DNA of 64,000 nucleotides from Toxorhynchites rutilus septentrionalis (taxonomy: Eukaryota; Arthropoda; Insecta; Diptera; Culicidae): the NCBI RefSeq assembly GCF_029784135.1, contig NC_073744.1, positions 108,171,766 to 108,235,765 of the forward strand. The letters are read 5' to 3'. The position numbers were made by a program, and so were the translations under genes. Shown here piece after piece: positions 52,919 to 64,000 of the stretch. The stretch's first letter is position 1. Each line of letters begins with the position of its first letter. The notes below the pieces were generated by a model. The model searched no databases. It worked only from the letters and a program-made list of their open reading frames with translations, and was not told the origin of the DNA.

Positions 52919-53455
52919 ATATATTCAACCACCTTGGTCTGCACTGAATGGATGGCACCACCACTGACATACCGCTGTACAATGCTGCCAGAACACGACT
53001 TTAGTCATATTAACGTTACATGACAGCGTTACAAGCACTCCAACTGTGGAACGAAGAAATCGAGTTAATGAATGCACGCTATTAGTTTTCAATCATTGAA
53101 TGCATTATAAAAACAACGTGAACGAATCTATCTTCTTCATCTTTTAATCGCCGATGCAAAAAATATCTGTTGTGTTGTTATCTATGTCAGTGCAATTCAA
53201 CGAGCGATGACAATAATAATCTGTCTTTAGAATGAAATGCTGATGTTTCGATTGTTCTTCAGTAGTTAGTCGCGGAATAATGTTCGGGTCTTCTACTTCA
53301 TTTTTCTCGAGTTGACGAAAATGTTACATTGGACCTTTTCAAAAGTTACGCGAGAAATCTACAATTATTAAGTCCTGTATGCACCTTACATCCTTCATCT
53401 ACTTAAAAAAAATCCCTTGCACTAATGGTTTTAGTGTGAAAATAAATTTAAAAAA
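52919..53455 (+). other. Host-like sequence between LTR element and B3
   Basis: No gene recognised. It is the right-hand continuation of 27798-28059 once the LTR element is removed. It ends in an A run at the border of B3. Confidence 0.4.
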
Positions 53456-55053
53456 GACGGGTGGGTAATGTCGGGGACATAACCGGAGTGACGTAGGACT
53501 ATACAAAGGGGACAGCTTTTGCTAAATATATATTTTAAATATATTGTTTTATTTTCTTCTCCTACGTGAATACCTACCTATCTACTTGAAAAATGGATTA
53601 GTTTACTGTTTACTCTTTATGAACATGTTGGGGGTTCTGAAAAGAACCTTTTGTGTTGTGTTTTTGCTTTTTTTTACAAACTTTCTCAATTTTTTCTCAC
53701 TATCTCATAGTTGATTCTTGATTTTTTTCTGAAGGCTTTGTACTTATTGAATGTTGCACATATCGTACAATCAAAATGATTGCTGTGATAGGGAATGCAT
53801 AGGTGGTAATCAGCTCATTCACTATCATATATTTCACTATTGAGCACATTACCGTACCTTAAACTGTGGTTTCGGAGACGAATGAATTGTAAGATTTGTA
53901 TCTCCGCAAACTTTAGAATGCATTGGTATTGTGAAAAACTTTTAATAACTCTTCTTTGAAAGGTTTAATGGCCCTGAAAAGCGCCGTGTTTTACGGTGGC
54001 TGGTTTTGCCACCAAAACAGTCAGTATAAACAAACTTTTTCCTTCTTCTACCTGCTGCCGTTTTGCGATTGCGTTTGCAACTCGCTGAAACTAGTTGTTG
54101 CCCCCGAATCGAATATGCTCTGTTCTGTAGGCGGGTTTTCTTATTGTCGTGAGCAGCTTTGCAAGCCAACTCGAGCACTCCGGCTGCCGAAATTCTATAA
54201 CCGCTATTATGTATACTGGTGCTCCGGCACCAATCCGTTGATGCGATGTGATGTGAAACGATGCTATTCAACCACACTGATTTACGGTTTGAAAGAGAAT
54301 GATAAATTTTTCAGCGGATCCGCGCGTTTTGTACTTTAGCGGTACACGGTCACAGGATAGAGACAAATCGGCAGACTCAGCCAAAGGGGCGAGTCCAACG
54401 AGACGAACAAAAGAGCGTTAAAAGGCAGTGATGGCAGAAAAATACATTCATTACGATTTGTTCGCTCGTTGGATTCACATGCAGGCTAAAAAGGGTCCTT
54501 TTCAGGATCACACCATTATCTTTAATCTAAAGAGTTTATTGTTTTGTTATCACTCGATATCTCCATCTTGTTCGGCTAAACCTTCCTGTTTAACGATTGC
54601 GTTTACCACTCGCCACAGCTTTCACAGTTGGAAAATTTCTTCCCATCCAGCTTTATGACATGTTGAACAGTAAATTACATTCAATGCGACGTGCCGAAGC
54701 ACCACTCAGGGTCGCATTGGAGGCGATTTTAACCTGTAATTGAACATTTGCGATGACAGTGGTACAGTGTCGACTTTCAATGTGGGGTCATAATTTAGAC
54801 CCCGAACTCTATGTTTACAAAAATGTCCAACTAAGTATGACGCATTACATGACCGTCCATTCAGTTAAATGTCGAACTAAATGTAAATTACTGTACTTTC
54901 AATCTGGAAACAATTTAAGAATTGGTGAAAATTGAATAATCGGGAAAGACCCCAACCATCAATAAGCTCAGAACAACTGCCAAATTCTCATACTCATCAT
55001 ATCCTGGAAAACAGGATTATGAAAAAATCTATTTGTGTTATTATTATTTTGGC
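53456..55053 (-). mobile_element. Family B element, copy B3 (inverted, cut by the errantivirus)
   Basis: Starts (plus) GACGGGTGGGTAATGTC and GTGACGTAGGACTATAC after an A run, then follows B1 in reverse. It stops at the errantivirus LTR (55054) before reaching the other end. The missing end is probably beyond the window, because the errantivirus seems to have landed inside B3. Confidence 0.78.
53970..54238 (-). pseudogene. Captured histone H2A pseudogene in B3
   Basis: Corresponds to the second copy of B1 (C-terminal half of H2A from the GAGAPVYL region), with its own substitutions. The stem-loop GGCGCTTTTCAGGGCC (53970-53985 on minus) is one base from the canonical form, the best preserved of the set, and is followed by CAAAGAAGAG. 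Confidence 0.82.
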
Positions 55054-55265
55054 GTTAGGAAATCCAGCCGGTATACCACGCCACGCGGCACATCCATCGT
55101 CAGCGGTATGCGATATGCATACCCAGCAGAATGAAATAATAAAAAGGCCACAGCCATGTGGCTCGCTCTCTTTTCTCACACTGGACGTCGGCTAGGGAAT
55201 AAGTAGGTTAGGAATTTAATAAAACTCTTTTTTAAAAAGTATATAAACAGGAAGAGTTTCCTTAC
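55054..55265 (+). repeat. 5' LTR of errantivirus
   Basis: About 212 bp, GTTAGGAAATCC...TTTCCTTAC, with imperfect inverted ends. Contains AATAAAA (55219) and TATAAA (55242). The 3' LTR restarts at 63967 with the same sequence. Confidence 0.85.
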
Positions 55266-55283
55266 TGGCGCAGCCGGTAGGAT
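55266..55283 (+). promoter_or_regulatory. Primer-binding site, tRNA-Ser-like (errantivirus)
   Basis: TGGCGCAGCCGGTAGGAT directly follows the LTR. It matches the TGGCGCAGTCGGTAG site known from 17.6/297-type errantiviruses with one substitution. Confidence 0.8.
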
Positions 55284-55507
55284 ACCCATCAGGAGGTTTT
55301 AGAAAAAAAAGTGACAAAGTGACAGTGAAAGCTTAGTAGTGATCACCAGCAGCAGCACCGAATAATCATTCTGGAGCATCGCTTGGACATCGCCCCTAGC
55401 AGAACGACAACTATTGCCCGCCTCCTCGGGGCCTACATATCAGCATATCGAATGCTGGAAATAATCGTGTAAGTACACACATTTAATTATACTTAACTAC
55501 CGAAACA

Positions 55508-56231
55508 ATGCCAGACGAAAAGTGCAGTGAAATTGAGCAGCTCCGTAACACGGTTGAGGAGCTTAAAACAATGCTCGCCGGGGGGCAGAATGACGATCTT
55601 TATCGCCTGCCAGATCCCATCAAAAATTTGTCCGAGTTCACGGGCAACAAACGAGAATTAAACTCGTGGTTGGAAGAAGTTGACGAATTATACGATACCT
55701 TTAAAGTGAAGGGACGAAAGGGTGCTCCTGACACATTAAACATGTTCTATCTCAGAGCAATAAGAAACAAAATTAAAGGTGAGGCACGCACCATTCTATG
55801 TGCCAACGGGAATCCCAGTACTTTACAGGGGATTAAGAAAATTTTGGTCGAAAACTTCGGTGACCAAAGAGATTTTACTACTAACCTTTCACTTTTATTC
55901 CATATCCGTAAAGGTGACAAAAACAATTCGAGATTCTTTAACGAGGTTAAAGAAATCAATACTAAGTTGAAGGCTAATCTTCAAATGAACCCGCTTTCAC
56001 CAAACGAAATTATCGAGATGATAACAGTCTCAAAATATTTGGACAATATAGGGGAGCCACTTGCGTCCATTATTAGAAATTCTAAACCTTCTACACTCGA
56101 TGAAGCACACTCAGCAGTTATGCTTAATGCTAACGCCGAGACACGCGCAAAGGGGACGGTAAAACCAAAAGCATTTGGAAATCAAGCACACCAAAGTAAA
56201 TTAAATTTTAATAAACCCCCACCGCAACAGC

Positions 56232-56265
<34 letters not shown>

Positions 56266-56458
56266 TAAGAAACCATATCAGCAATACAGAGCGCGGGTTG
56301 AGCATAATAATAATGAATCAAATGGAGCGCAAAGCGCCATAGTGGACAATGATTCGGACGATGACAATGACGATGACGATGACGACGAATCAGATATCGC
56401 AGTGGAATCCAATGAACTAAATTTTCACGTGGTCAGATTGAAAAACTCTCGAACTTGA
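55508..56458 (+). CDS. Errantivirus Gag
   Basis: 316 codons from ATG 55508 (MPDEKCSEIEQLRN). An N-terminal coiled-coil-like helix, a capsid-like core (LNSWLEEVDELYDTF, IKKILVENFGDQRD), a poly-Gln tract encoded by CAA repeats (about 56225-56265) and an acidic Asp/Glu-rich end. No CCHC knuckle, as is usual in this genus. The intact frame overlaps pol, which lies in the -1 frame. Confidence 0.9.
56440..56446 (+). promoter_or_regulatory. Candidate -1 frameshift site between gag and pol
   Basis: GAAAAAC near the gag end resembles a slippery A-rich heptamer; slipping by one base leads from gag into the protease frame without a stop. It is one base short of the classical AAAAAAC. Confidence 0.4.
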
Positions 56459-56604
56459 ATTTTATACCATACATTCGTTTTACGACTTCGAAAGGTTATT
56501 TAAACTTTCTGGTCGACACAGGGGCCAATAAGTCGTATATAAATCCGGAACATGTCAAAACCGCTAGCAAGGTATCTAATCCTGCGGTTGTAACAAACAA
56601 AAAA
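56447..56604 (+). pseudogene. Errantivirus protease (5' part of pol), cut by B4
   Basis: The -1 frame after gag gives the retropepsin active site FLVDTGANKSYI. The frame runs to the A run where B4 begins. The rest of pol starts at 59159. Confidence 0.85.
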
Positions 56605-57307
56605 GACGGGTGGGTAATGTCGCTGACATAACCGGAGTGACGTAGGACAAAGGGGACAGCTTTTGCTAAATATATATTTTAAATATATTGTTTTATTTTC
56701 TTCTCCTACGTGAATTCCTACCTATCTATCTGAAAAATGGATTAGTTTACTGTTTACTCTTTATGAACATGTTGGGGGTTCTGAAAAGAACCTTTGGTGT
56801 TGTGTTTTTGCGTTTTTTTACAAACTTGATTCTTGATTTTTTTCTGAAGGCTTTGTACTTATTAAATGTTCAACGTCGGGCATCTTTCGGCGTATACACA
56901 TATCGTACAATCAAAATGATGGCTGTGATAGGGAATGCATAGATGGTCATCAGCTCGTTCACTATCATATATTTCACTATTGAGCACATTACCGTACATT
57001 AAGCTGTGGTTTCGGAGACGAATGAATTGTAAGATTTGTAGTCTCCGCAAACAAAGTAAATAAAAATGAAAAAGAACTGAGATTTTGGAGACGAACTCTA
57101 CGATCTGTCGAGAAATAAACGAGCTATAAGCGTTCTGAAAAACCAACAGTAAATACAGGGACGGATGACCTTCGGATTAAAGTCCTTTAAAATAAGAACA
57201 GAGCAGCAGGAAATACATAGCTCATCGTGTTGCTCCTTAGTTATTTCTCTATGCAATGCAGATATAACGTCAGTCAATTTTCAACATCAGTTATCATCAG
57301 TTATCTC

Positions 57308-57462
57308 TATAATCGCTGTTAGGTATACTGGCACCAATCCGTTCGACTTAGTTACCCTTGCGGAGCAATCAGTGAATGCGACCAACAGGAAACTGGAGAC
57401 CTGCACGGTTCGAGTGAGACTTTGCCTTTCCCTTAACATGTCCTCCTTTGTTACGTCCACAC
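57308..57462 (-). pseudogene. Captured histone H2A pseudogene (second copy, in B4)
   Basis: Reverse of 45631-45785, with the same loss of start codon and C-terminal half. Its TATA (about 57586) is intact as in B2. Confidence 0.83.
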
Positions 57463-58177
57463 GTCCACGTTGCTGCTTGTTTTCTTTTTATGATGTGATG
57501 CGATGCGATGTTAAACGATGCCGTACAACCACACTGGTTTACGGTTTGAAAGAAAATGAGATATTTTTTTGGGATCCGCGCGTTTTATACTCTAGCGGTA
57601 CACGCTCACAGGATAGAGACAAATCGGCAGACTCAGCCAGAGGGGCGAGTCCAACGAGACGAACGAATGAGCGTTAAAAGGCAGCGATGGCAAAAAAATA
57701 CATTCATTACGATTTGTTCGCTCGTTGGATTCACATGCAGGCTAAAAAGGGTCCTTTTCAGGATCAGAAAATTATCTTCAATCTAAAGAGTTTATTTTTT
57801 TTTGTTATCACTCGATATCCCCTTCTTGTTCGGCTAAACCTTTCTGTTTAGCGTTCTGTTTAGCGACTTTCAATGTGGGGTCATAATTTGGACCCCGAAC
57901 TCTATGTTTACAAAAATGTCCAACTAAATATGTCGCATCACAGGTCCGTCCAATTAGCTAAATGTCGAGATAAGTGTAAATTGCTGTACTTTCAATCTAG
58001 AAGCGATTTAAGAATTGGTGAAAATCAATAACCTCAGAACAACTGCCAAATTCACATACTCATCAGATCCTGGCAAACAAATTATGAAAAAATCAATTTG
58101 TGTTTTATTATTATTTTGGATATTATTTTAGAAAGCATTGAACTGTATTTCGTAAACTCTTTTTTGAAAGGTTTAAT

Positions 58178-58642
58178 GGCCCTGATAAGCGCCTTGTTTT
58201 ATGGAATGGTTCCAATTTAGAAAACTTTGTACACGGGGTTTTGGAAAAAAAAACCATTTCGAACGCCCTCGATGCCGCCTTGTTCTGGATTTGCCACCAA
58301 AGCAGATTGTATAAAGAACAAACTTTTTTCTTCTGCTACCTGATGCCGTTTTGCGATTGCGTTTGCCACTCGCCACTCGCTGCAACTGCCTGTTGTTGTC
58401 TTGATGTTCACCGAACCGAATGTGTTCTGTTCCGAATGCGGGTTTTCTTATCGTCGCGAGCAGCTTTGCCAGCTAACTCGATCACTTCGGCGGCCGAAAC
58501 TATATAACGCCGGCTAGGTGGACTGGTGCACTGGTACTAATGCGCTCGGCCTAGCTACCCTTGCGGGGAATTCCAGATCAACACGGTTCGAGCGGGATTT
58601 TGCCTTTCCCTTCACTTTTCCTCCTTTACCATGTCCAGACAT
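58178..58642 (-). pseudogene. Captured histone H2A pseudogene (first copy, in B4)
   Basis: Reverse of 44449-44916: ATG at 58642 on minus, H2A N-terminus, internal deletion, and decayed stem-loop at 58178-58193. It lacks ~15 bp present in B2 near the stem-loop. Confidence 0.84.
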
Positions 58643-59158
58643 GGCTGCTTGGGTTGGTTTGTTGATGTGTTGTGATGCGAACCGATGTGGTGTACGGTTT
58701 GAATGAGAATGATCGTTACGGCAGTGGGGATTTTTAAGCTGACTGGCTGGCTCGAGAATTACGCATGTGTGAGACTGCGGCCAATGTTTCGTTCATTTTT
58801 TTTTCTTTTTCCTTCCCAATCGTGCTTCATTCTATTTCGCTGCTGCTCTGGTTGCCCATTTTGGTCGGTACGATTTGAGGAGCACAAAATGGACCAATCA
58901 AAAATGGGCACATAGTGCATTTGGACAATGCTTGATATTTCACAATTATTTAATTCTTTATCTCAAGAAAAATGAAATGTTATTCGTTATGATAGATGCG
59001 TAGATATATTTCCTATCAATTGATGCAAAAACCTTTGCGATCTATTGAGAAATGCTCGAGTTATAAGCGTTCCAAATCTTGCATTTTTTCCTACTTGTTC
59101 AGTGCCTAGATTTCCATTTCACCCCCTATATCTTCCGGTTAGACGTAGTCCTACGTCA

Positions 59159-62100
59159 AAATGGTAAATTTGTAATAGATAGCGTTGTACATGCTAATTT
59201 GTTTGCAGAATCCTTCAGTGAAAAATTGCCATACCACGTGTTTAAATTTCATCCATTTTTCGATGGCCTTATAGGCTACGAAAATTTAGCGCGCATGAAC
59301 GCAATCATTGATACAACACATCATTTTTTAAAAATTGGTAACAGAGAGTACTCTTTCACAAAGTACTATCCTTCAAACATAAATTTCCACGAGTGTCGTG
59401 AAAAACTTGGTGAGATTTGTACTACATCGAATGGCACATTTTTAATTGAGCATGAAACAGATATCAACTCAAATGTCACTGTAAATCCTGGCTTATATGT
59501 AGCCGAGGATAACAGGGCAACAGTATTTCTGTCTGCAAATGGAAAGAAAAGAAATCACAACTTAAAACCATTCGATAATGATCCTTACTTGTTGGAAGAC
59601 AAATGCAGTACAGGTAAACTAAAATTTCCTGCCGATCATTTAAACAAAGAAGAAATCCGCCTACTGGTTAAAACCCTGAAGCCATTCAAAGACATATTTT
59701 TCAATGAAAGCGAAAGGTTAACTTTCACTCATGAGGTAAAACATTCTATAAACACGACTAATGAAAAACCCATCCATCAGCGTACATACAAGTACCCATA
59801 CCACCTTCGAGAAATTGTTTCTGAACAGATTCAGAAGATGTTAGACAACGGGATTATTCAAGAGTCCTCATCACAGTGGACATCTCCGATTTGGGTCGTA
59901 CCCAAAAAAGACGACAATTCAGGCAAAAAGAAATATAGGATTGTGGTTGACTATCGCAAGCTAAACGAAGTCACACCCGCTGACCGATACCCTATACCGG
60001 AAATCAGCGAGATCCTTGACAGATTAGGAAAAGCTCAATATTTTTCCGTGTTAGACTTAGCAAGCGGCTTCCATCAAATTGAAGTGGAACCAGCTCACAT
60101 TCCCAAGACTGCCTTTAATGTAGATCATGGCAAATACGAATTCATTCGCATGCCGTTCGGGTTGAAGAATGCGCCCGCTACTTTCCAAAGATTGATGGAC
60201 TCTGTATTGAGGAAACACCTGGGTATCAGATGTTTCGTCTATATGGACGACATCATTATCTTTTCCCCTTCCTTGGAGAATCATCTGCAAGATATCACTA
60301 AAGTTTTGCAAACTCTGAAAGAAGCCAATTTAAAGGTACAGTGCAATAAGTCGGAGTTTCTTCGCAAAGAGGTTGAATTTCTTGGGCACCTCGTTACTGT
60401 TCAAGGAGTTAAACCAAACCCAAAGAAAGTAGAGGCGATCAAAAATTGGCCAATCCCAAGGACATTGAAGGAGTTGAGATCGTTTTTGGGAACCGTATCT
60501 TACTACCGCCGATTCATACCAAAATTTGCATCCATTGCAAAACCAATGACTTCGAAATTACGCGGAAAAAGTAAAACGTTTGATGTAACTCATGATTTCG
60601 AAACAGCCTTTAAACAGTTAAAGGATATAATGACTAAGGATTTGCTATTACACTATCCAAACTTTGACGAAGCTTTTATTGTGACTACGGATGCCTCTAA
60701 CGTAGCAATTGGGGCAGTGTTATCGCAACTGGTTGATGGTAAAGAGAGACCTATTGCATATCTCTCTCGAACTCTTTCAAAGGCTGAAGAGAATTACTCA
60801 GCCACTTCAAAGGAGCTTTTAGCGATATATTTTGCCGCGAAAACGTTTAGGCCGTATCTCTATGGTCGACGATTTACTATATACACGGACCATGAACCAT
60901 TAACAAAAGAGCTAAAATTGACAGACGCCACTGGCAGAGTGACCCGACAACGGCTTTATTTGGAACAGTTCGACTTTCGAATCATTTACAAGAAAGGAAA
61001 GCAAAACGTAGTCGCGGATGGGCTTTCCAGGATTCCCCGCATGGAACTCAATCTTCAAACGTTGGAAAGCGAATGCTTTGAAAATCACGAAGTATATGGT
61101 CCAGAAATTATCAACAAATACAAGAACCAGCTTATATTAAAAATTACTAAGGATAAGTCTAAGAGCCCACATATAATATATAATACTTTTCCAGGTCAAG
61201 TAAGACACATTTTTCATAGAAATGGATATTCAGATGGAGACCTAACAAGGATTTTGAAGGATTATCTGGATCCAACAACGAATAACGGTATCTTTGCGCC
61301 ACTCGACATTTCTTTGTCGTGTCGAAGGATAATTAATAACACATTTAGCAAGACCTTAAAAATTAACTTCTCCAATCTCAAACTTCCAGATTTGATGTCA
61401 TCAGCGGACCAACAGGAATTCATCAAACGATGTCATAATTTTAACCACAGAGGATGGAAACTCACATACAGTGAGCTACAGAAATCTGTATACTTCCCAG
61501 GGATGTTATCTAAGGTCAAGGTATTTGTACAAAACTGTGAATCTTGCAAATTTGCCAAATATGAACGAAAACCGTTCAAAATCCCGATTGGTAGAAGAAT
61601 TTATGAAAGACCGTTTGAAAATGTCTTCATAGACGTTTATGTCAAAGAGGGTGAAAAATTTTTAACCCTCGTTGACGCGTTCTCAAAGTTCGCGCAAATT
61701 TACAAGATTCAAAATGAAACTGCCGATGAGTTAATGGAGACTCTGACTGAATACCTTAAAAGTTTCGGCCTACCAAAAATGATCACTTGTGACCAAGCCA
61801 CAAGTTTTAGAAATGCAAAATTTAACAAATTCTTACACAAACTTGGTATATCTCTTCATTTCGCGAGTTGCAGTAATGGCAACGGAATTGTGGAACGTTT
61901 CCACAACACATTGCTCGAAATGTCTATGGCGAATAGAGACAAAATAGAAAATCTTTCACTTTATCAGGGCCTAGTCTTGGTAACGACCCTGTATAACGAG
62001 ACAAAGCATACGACGACAAAACTCACACCTAGAGAAATAATATTTGGAAATTCATCGTCCCTTAACATTGACGAAATCAACCTTTCGAAAATCAAAACAC

Positions 62101-62345
62101 TTCAGACCGCTAGAGACAATATATCCCTAGACGCAAACAATCACAATTCTAAATTACCCATAATATCAAAGGACGATTTCAAGAAACTGGTAAATAGACA
62201 AGCACTAGTAAAATGTAAAGCACATCCAACGCCTCACGGACACAGATATCGACTCATAAACATCAAAACTGAAACGGACAAGACAGTGACCGACGACACA
62301 AACATCAAAATTCACAAGAAAAGCATCAAAAGATCTCCTATCTAA
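59159..62345 (+). pseudogene. Errantivirus Pol (RT, RNase H, integrase), separated from its protease
   Basis: Open to 62345. RT: SQWTSPIWVVPKKDD, IVVDYRKLNEV, FSVLDLASGFHQ, MPFGLKNAPATFQRLMD and CFVYMDDIIIFS. RNase H: VTTDASNVAIGAVLSQ, YSATSKELLAIYFAAKTF, YTDHEPLT. Integrase: HHCC (HNFNHRG...CESCKFAK) and D,D,E (VFIDVYVKEG, MITCDQATSF, NGNGIVERFHN), so the catalytic set is present. The only visible damage is the B4 insertion. Polymerase and integrase serve copying and insertion of the element. Confidence 0.9.
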
Positions 62346-62374
62346 ACCCCTCATTTATATGATCTTCCTTCCAG

Positions 62375-63929
62375 ACTATGTCTACTACTCCAGGGCGGAC
62401 ACTGCGATGTCCGCATACACGATTTAAATCAAAACCCTCTAGCTGTTGTGTCATTAGGACCTGCGAGAATAAGCCATAACTATGTTAGAATTATCCACCG
62501 TGTAAATGTAAGTTCTATTGAATCCATCATTGAAAAACTGATTGTAATTGCAAATGAAAAGATAACACATAGACACATCCTGAGCCCACTTATAAAATCT
62601 AAACAAGAAAAATTGTTAATAACTTTTGAAAAACTGAAAACGCCAAATATTAGACGATTCAGACGATGGGAAACCCTAGGAAAAGCCTGGAAATATATAT
62701 CAGGCAGCCCGGATGCCGAAGATTTGAAAATCATTAATACCACTACCAATACACTAATTGAACAAAATAATAAGCAAACAGCAATTAACAAGCAATTTGA
62801 AGAAAGAATCAATAACTTAACAAAAACTATCTCTTTGCTAGCTACCGACTATTACAAGTCATATAATGAAACAATGGATGGATTTGAATCAGTTAATCTT
62901 TTATTTAATTTAGATGAGCTCATCAAGAATTTAGAGATAGTAGAGGAGGCTATAACTTTAGCTAGGTTTAATATACCAAGCAGCCGCCTCATCAGCCCAG
63001 AAGAAATCTTCGCAGCACAACAGTTTCTCACCAGCAACAATTTCGAACTAGATTCCTTCGGCACTATTCTGGATATCGCCAGCGCTTATGTTCTTCGAAC
63101 CTCACATTCAATTATCTACACCTTAAAAGTTCCAAGAATTAAGGATGTCATTTATGAGCTACACTACATCGAACCAGTCATAACCAATGGTACACGTGTT
63201 CATCTATCTTCAAACTACTATCTAAAAGGACCCAAATCTTACCATATGCAAAATTTATGTCCTAAAACCAGAGGACTTTACATTTGCCAAGAGTCGCAGT
63301 TAGAAGTAGCAGGAGCATGCATTCAACAACTAATGAGTGGAAGTTCTGCCCAATGTATGGTTGAGAAAACGTATGGTCAAAATTTTGTAAAGAAAATCAA
63401 CGACGCCAATATCGTTGTAAATGATGCAAACATGACTATGTATTCAAGCTGTTTTAAACACACGAAAGACTTGCAGGGATCTTTCTTAATTCAGTTCTCC
63501 GGATGTACTATCCACCTAAATGGAGAGGAGTATACAAATCTCGACGCTGAAGGACCTGCAACGTCTTTTATTCCAACCACCGGGTTAAAGGTAAACGCCA
63601 CTGAAATCATCAATCGTATGCCTCTAGACTACTTACAGAAACTTCATCTAAATCATCGAGAACACCTGCACAAGCTCAACTTGACGACGACAAACATACA
63701 CGGAAGTTTGCGCACCTTCAAGTGGATATCCTTTGGTTCATTCTCCGTTACAACTCTAATCATCATTGGAATCATTTTCACCTTGGTCATCAAAAACATA
63801 CTTCCACCATGCAATAGAACCAAAATCGTTATCAAGGGAGACACGCCAACGGGTAGTATGGAGGACATTGTAGATGAATATATTCAGAAGAAACCGAGGG
63901 TTAAGTTCATACCGCAGCAAGATAATTGA
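62375..63929 (+). CDS. Errantivirus Env (F-like envelope protein), entered by splicing
   Basis: The frame is open from 62346 and has no ATG near its start; an acceptor CTTCCTTCCAG at 62364-62374 leads into it, as expected of spliced errantiviral env. Features: hydrophobic start (LCLLLQ), conserved N-terminal region, a furin-like basic site with adjoining fusion-peptide-like sequence (RRFRR then WETLG), heptad-like helix (NKQTAINKQFEERINNL), paired cysteines, and a transmembrane segment (TTLIIIGIIFTLVI, about 63745-63795) with a basic tail. This is the baculovirus F-related type. No break is seen in this part. Confidence 0.85.
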
Positions 63930-63966
63930 GGAAAGCCGAGGACGACTTTCGACTAAAAGGGGAGCC

Positions 63967-64000
63967 GTTAGGAAATCCAGCCGGTATACCACGCCACGCG
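63967..64000 (+). repeat. Start of errantivirus 3' LTR
   Basis: GTTAGGAAATCCAGCCGG repeats the beginning of 55054 and runs off the window. It follows the purine tract AAAAGGGGAGCC (63957-63966). Confidence 0.9.

Larger units (their letters stand above)
56605..59158 (-). mobile_element. Family B element, copy B4, inserted in errantivirus pol
   Basis: Inverted relative to B2 and nearly identical to it. Plus-strand start GACGGGTGGGTAATGTC after an A run and end GACGTAGTCCTACGTCA before AAATGG. The broken pol frame fixes the borders. At most about 4 bases (As) could be a target duplication. An open frame apparently starting at 59079 uses B4 bases for its first codons and is not a natural start. 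Confidence 0.86.
55054..64000 (+). mobile_element. Errantivirus (env-bearing Ty3/gypsy, insect endogenous retrovirus), right end beyond window
   Basis: 5' LTR (55054-55265), PBS, gag, pol and env in order, then the start of the 3' LTR at 63967 after a purine tract (AAAAGGGGAGCC). Pol is interrupted by B4 (56605-59158), so this copy is defective. The tRNA-Ser-like PBS and the F-like env place it with 17.6/297/ZAM-type errantiviruses. The two visible LTR starts are identical over the 33 bp that can be compared. Confidence 0.92.

Noticed and set aside
57165..57677. 170-codon frame shared by B2 and B4
   Set aside because: Antisense to the captured H2A and its promoter; identity reflects copying of the element.
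59079..59158. N-terminus of errantivirus Pol starting at 59079
   Set aside because: These codons are the end of family B element B4; errantiviral sequence starts after the A run at about 59158.

Overview
The window looks like transposon-dense intergenic or intronic DNA from a culicine mosquito, most likely Aedes. The support is a tRNA-headed SINE that resembles Feilai, BEL/Pao and Ty3/gypsy elements with insect features, an env-bearing errantivirus, and short 54-60 nt intron-like spacers. No complete, uninterrupted host gene is visible. The species call is inference.

Layout, left to right. 1-221 is an exact copy of 26031-26251 and is exon-like. 393-9127 is a 'family A' element made of about 198-bp tandem repeats, with a 5.2-kb Mag-like Ty3/gypsy retrotransposon inserted in it (2198-7386, identical 132-bp LTRs, target duplication GAAAA). 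9215-9735 holds eleven spaced copies of a 19-bp motif. 9787-12947 is a 'family B' element carrying two decayed histone H2A genes. 12948-15177 is host-like and has a TATA box with a candidate first coding exon. 15178-24390 is the 3' end of an RNase H-type non-LTR retrotransposon. A BEL/Pao element (16890-24222, 5-bp duplication ATACC) sits in its 3' UTR. 24391-28059 is host-like, with a terminal-exon-like segment, a SINE with a 12-bp target duplication, the second copy of the duplicated exon, and a broken TRRAP/Nipped-A fragment that still has an intron.

28060-52918 is a single integration of a second Ty3/gypsy element, flanked by ATGT on both sides. Its 5' LTR contains an inverted copy of its own internal region (28619-34260). 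Its internal region is interrupted by a second family A element (38644-41145). Its 3' LTR is interrupted by a second copy of the non-LTR element (minus strand, 10-bp target duplication). That copy in turn hosts a family B element in its poly(A) tail and a short same-family copy in ORF2 (11-bp target duplication). 53456-55053 is a truncated, inverted family B copy. 55054 to the window end is an errantivirus (gag, pol, env) whose pol is split by another family B element (56605-59158).

Families A and B have related ends. One end has a hairpin (paired in both families, but with different bases) followed by GTGACGTAGGACTA. The other end is the near-palindrome GACGTAGTCCTACGTC. The insertion sites are A-rich, with no long target duplication. 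Together with internal tandem repeats (A) and captured genes (B), this suggests a rolling-circle (Helentron-like) non-autonomous group. That classification is inference; the shared ends and the captured H2A sequence are read directly. The order of nesting gives a relative history. All reading was by eye, with no database search.
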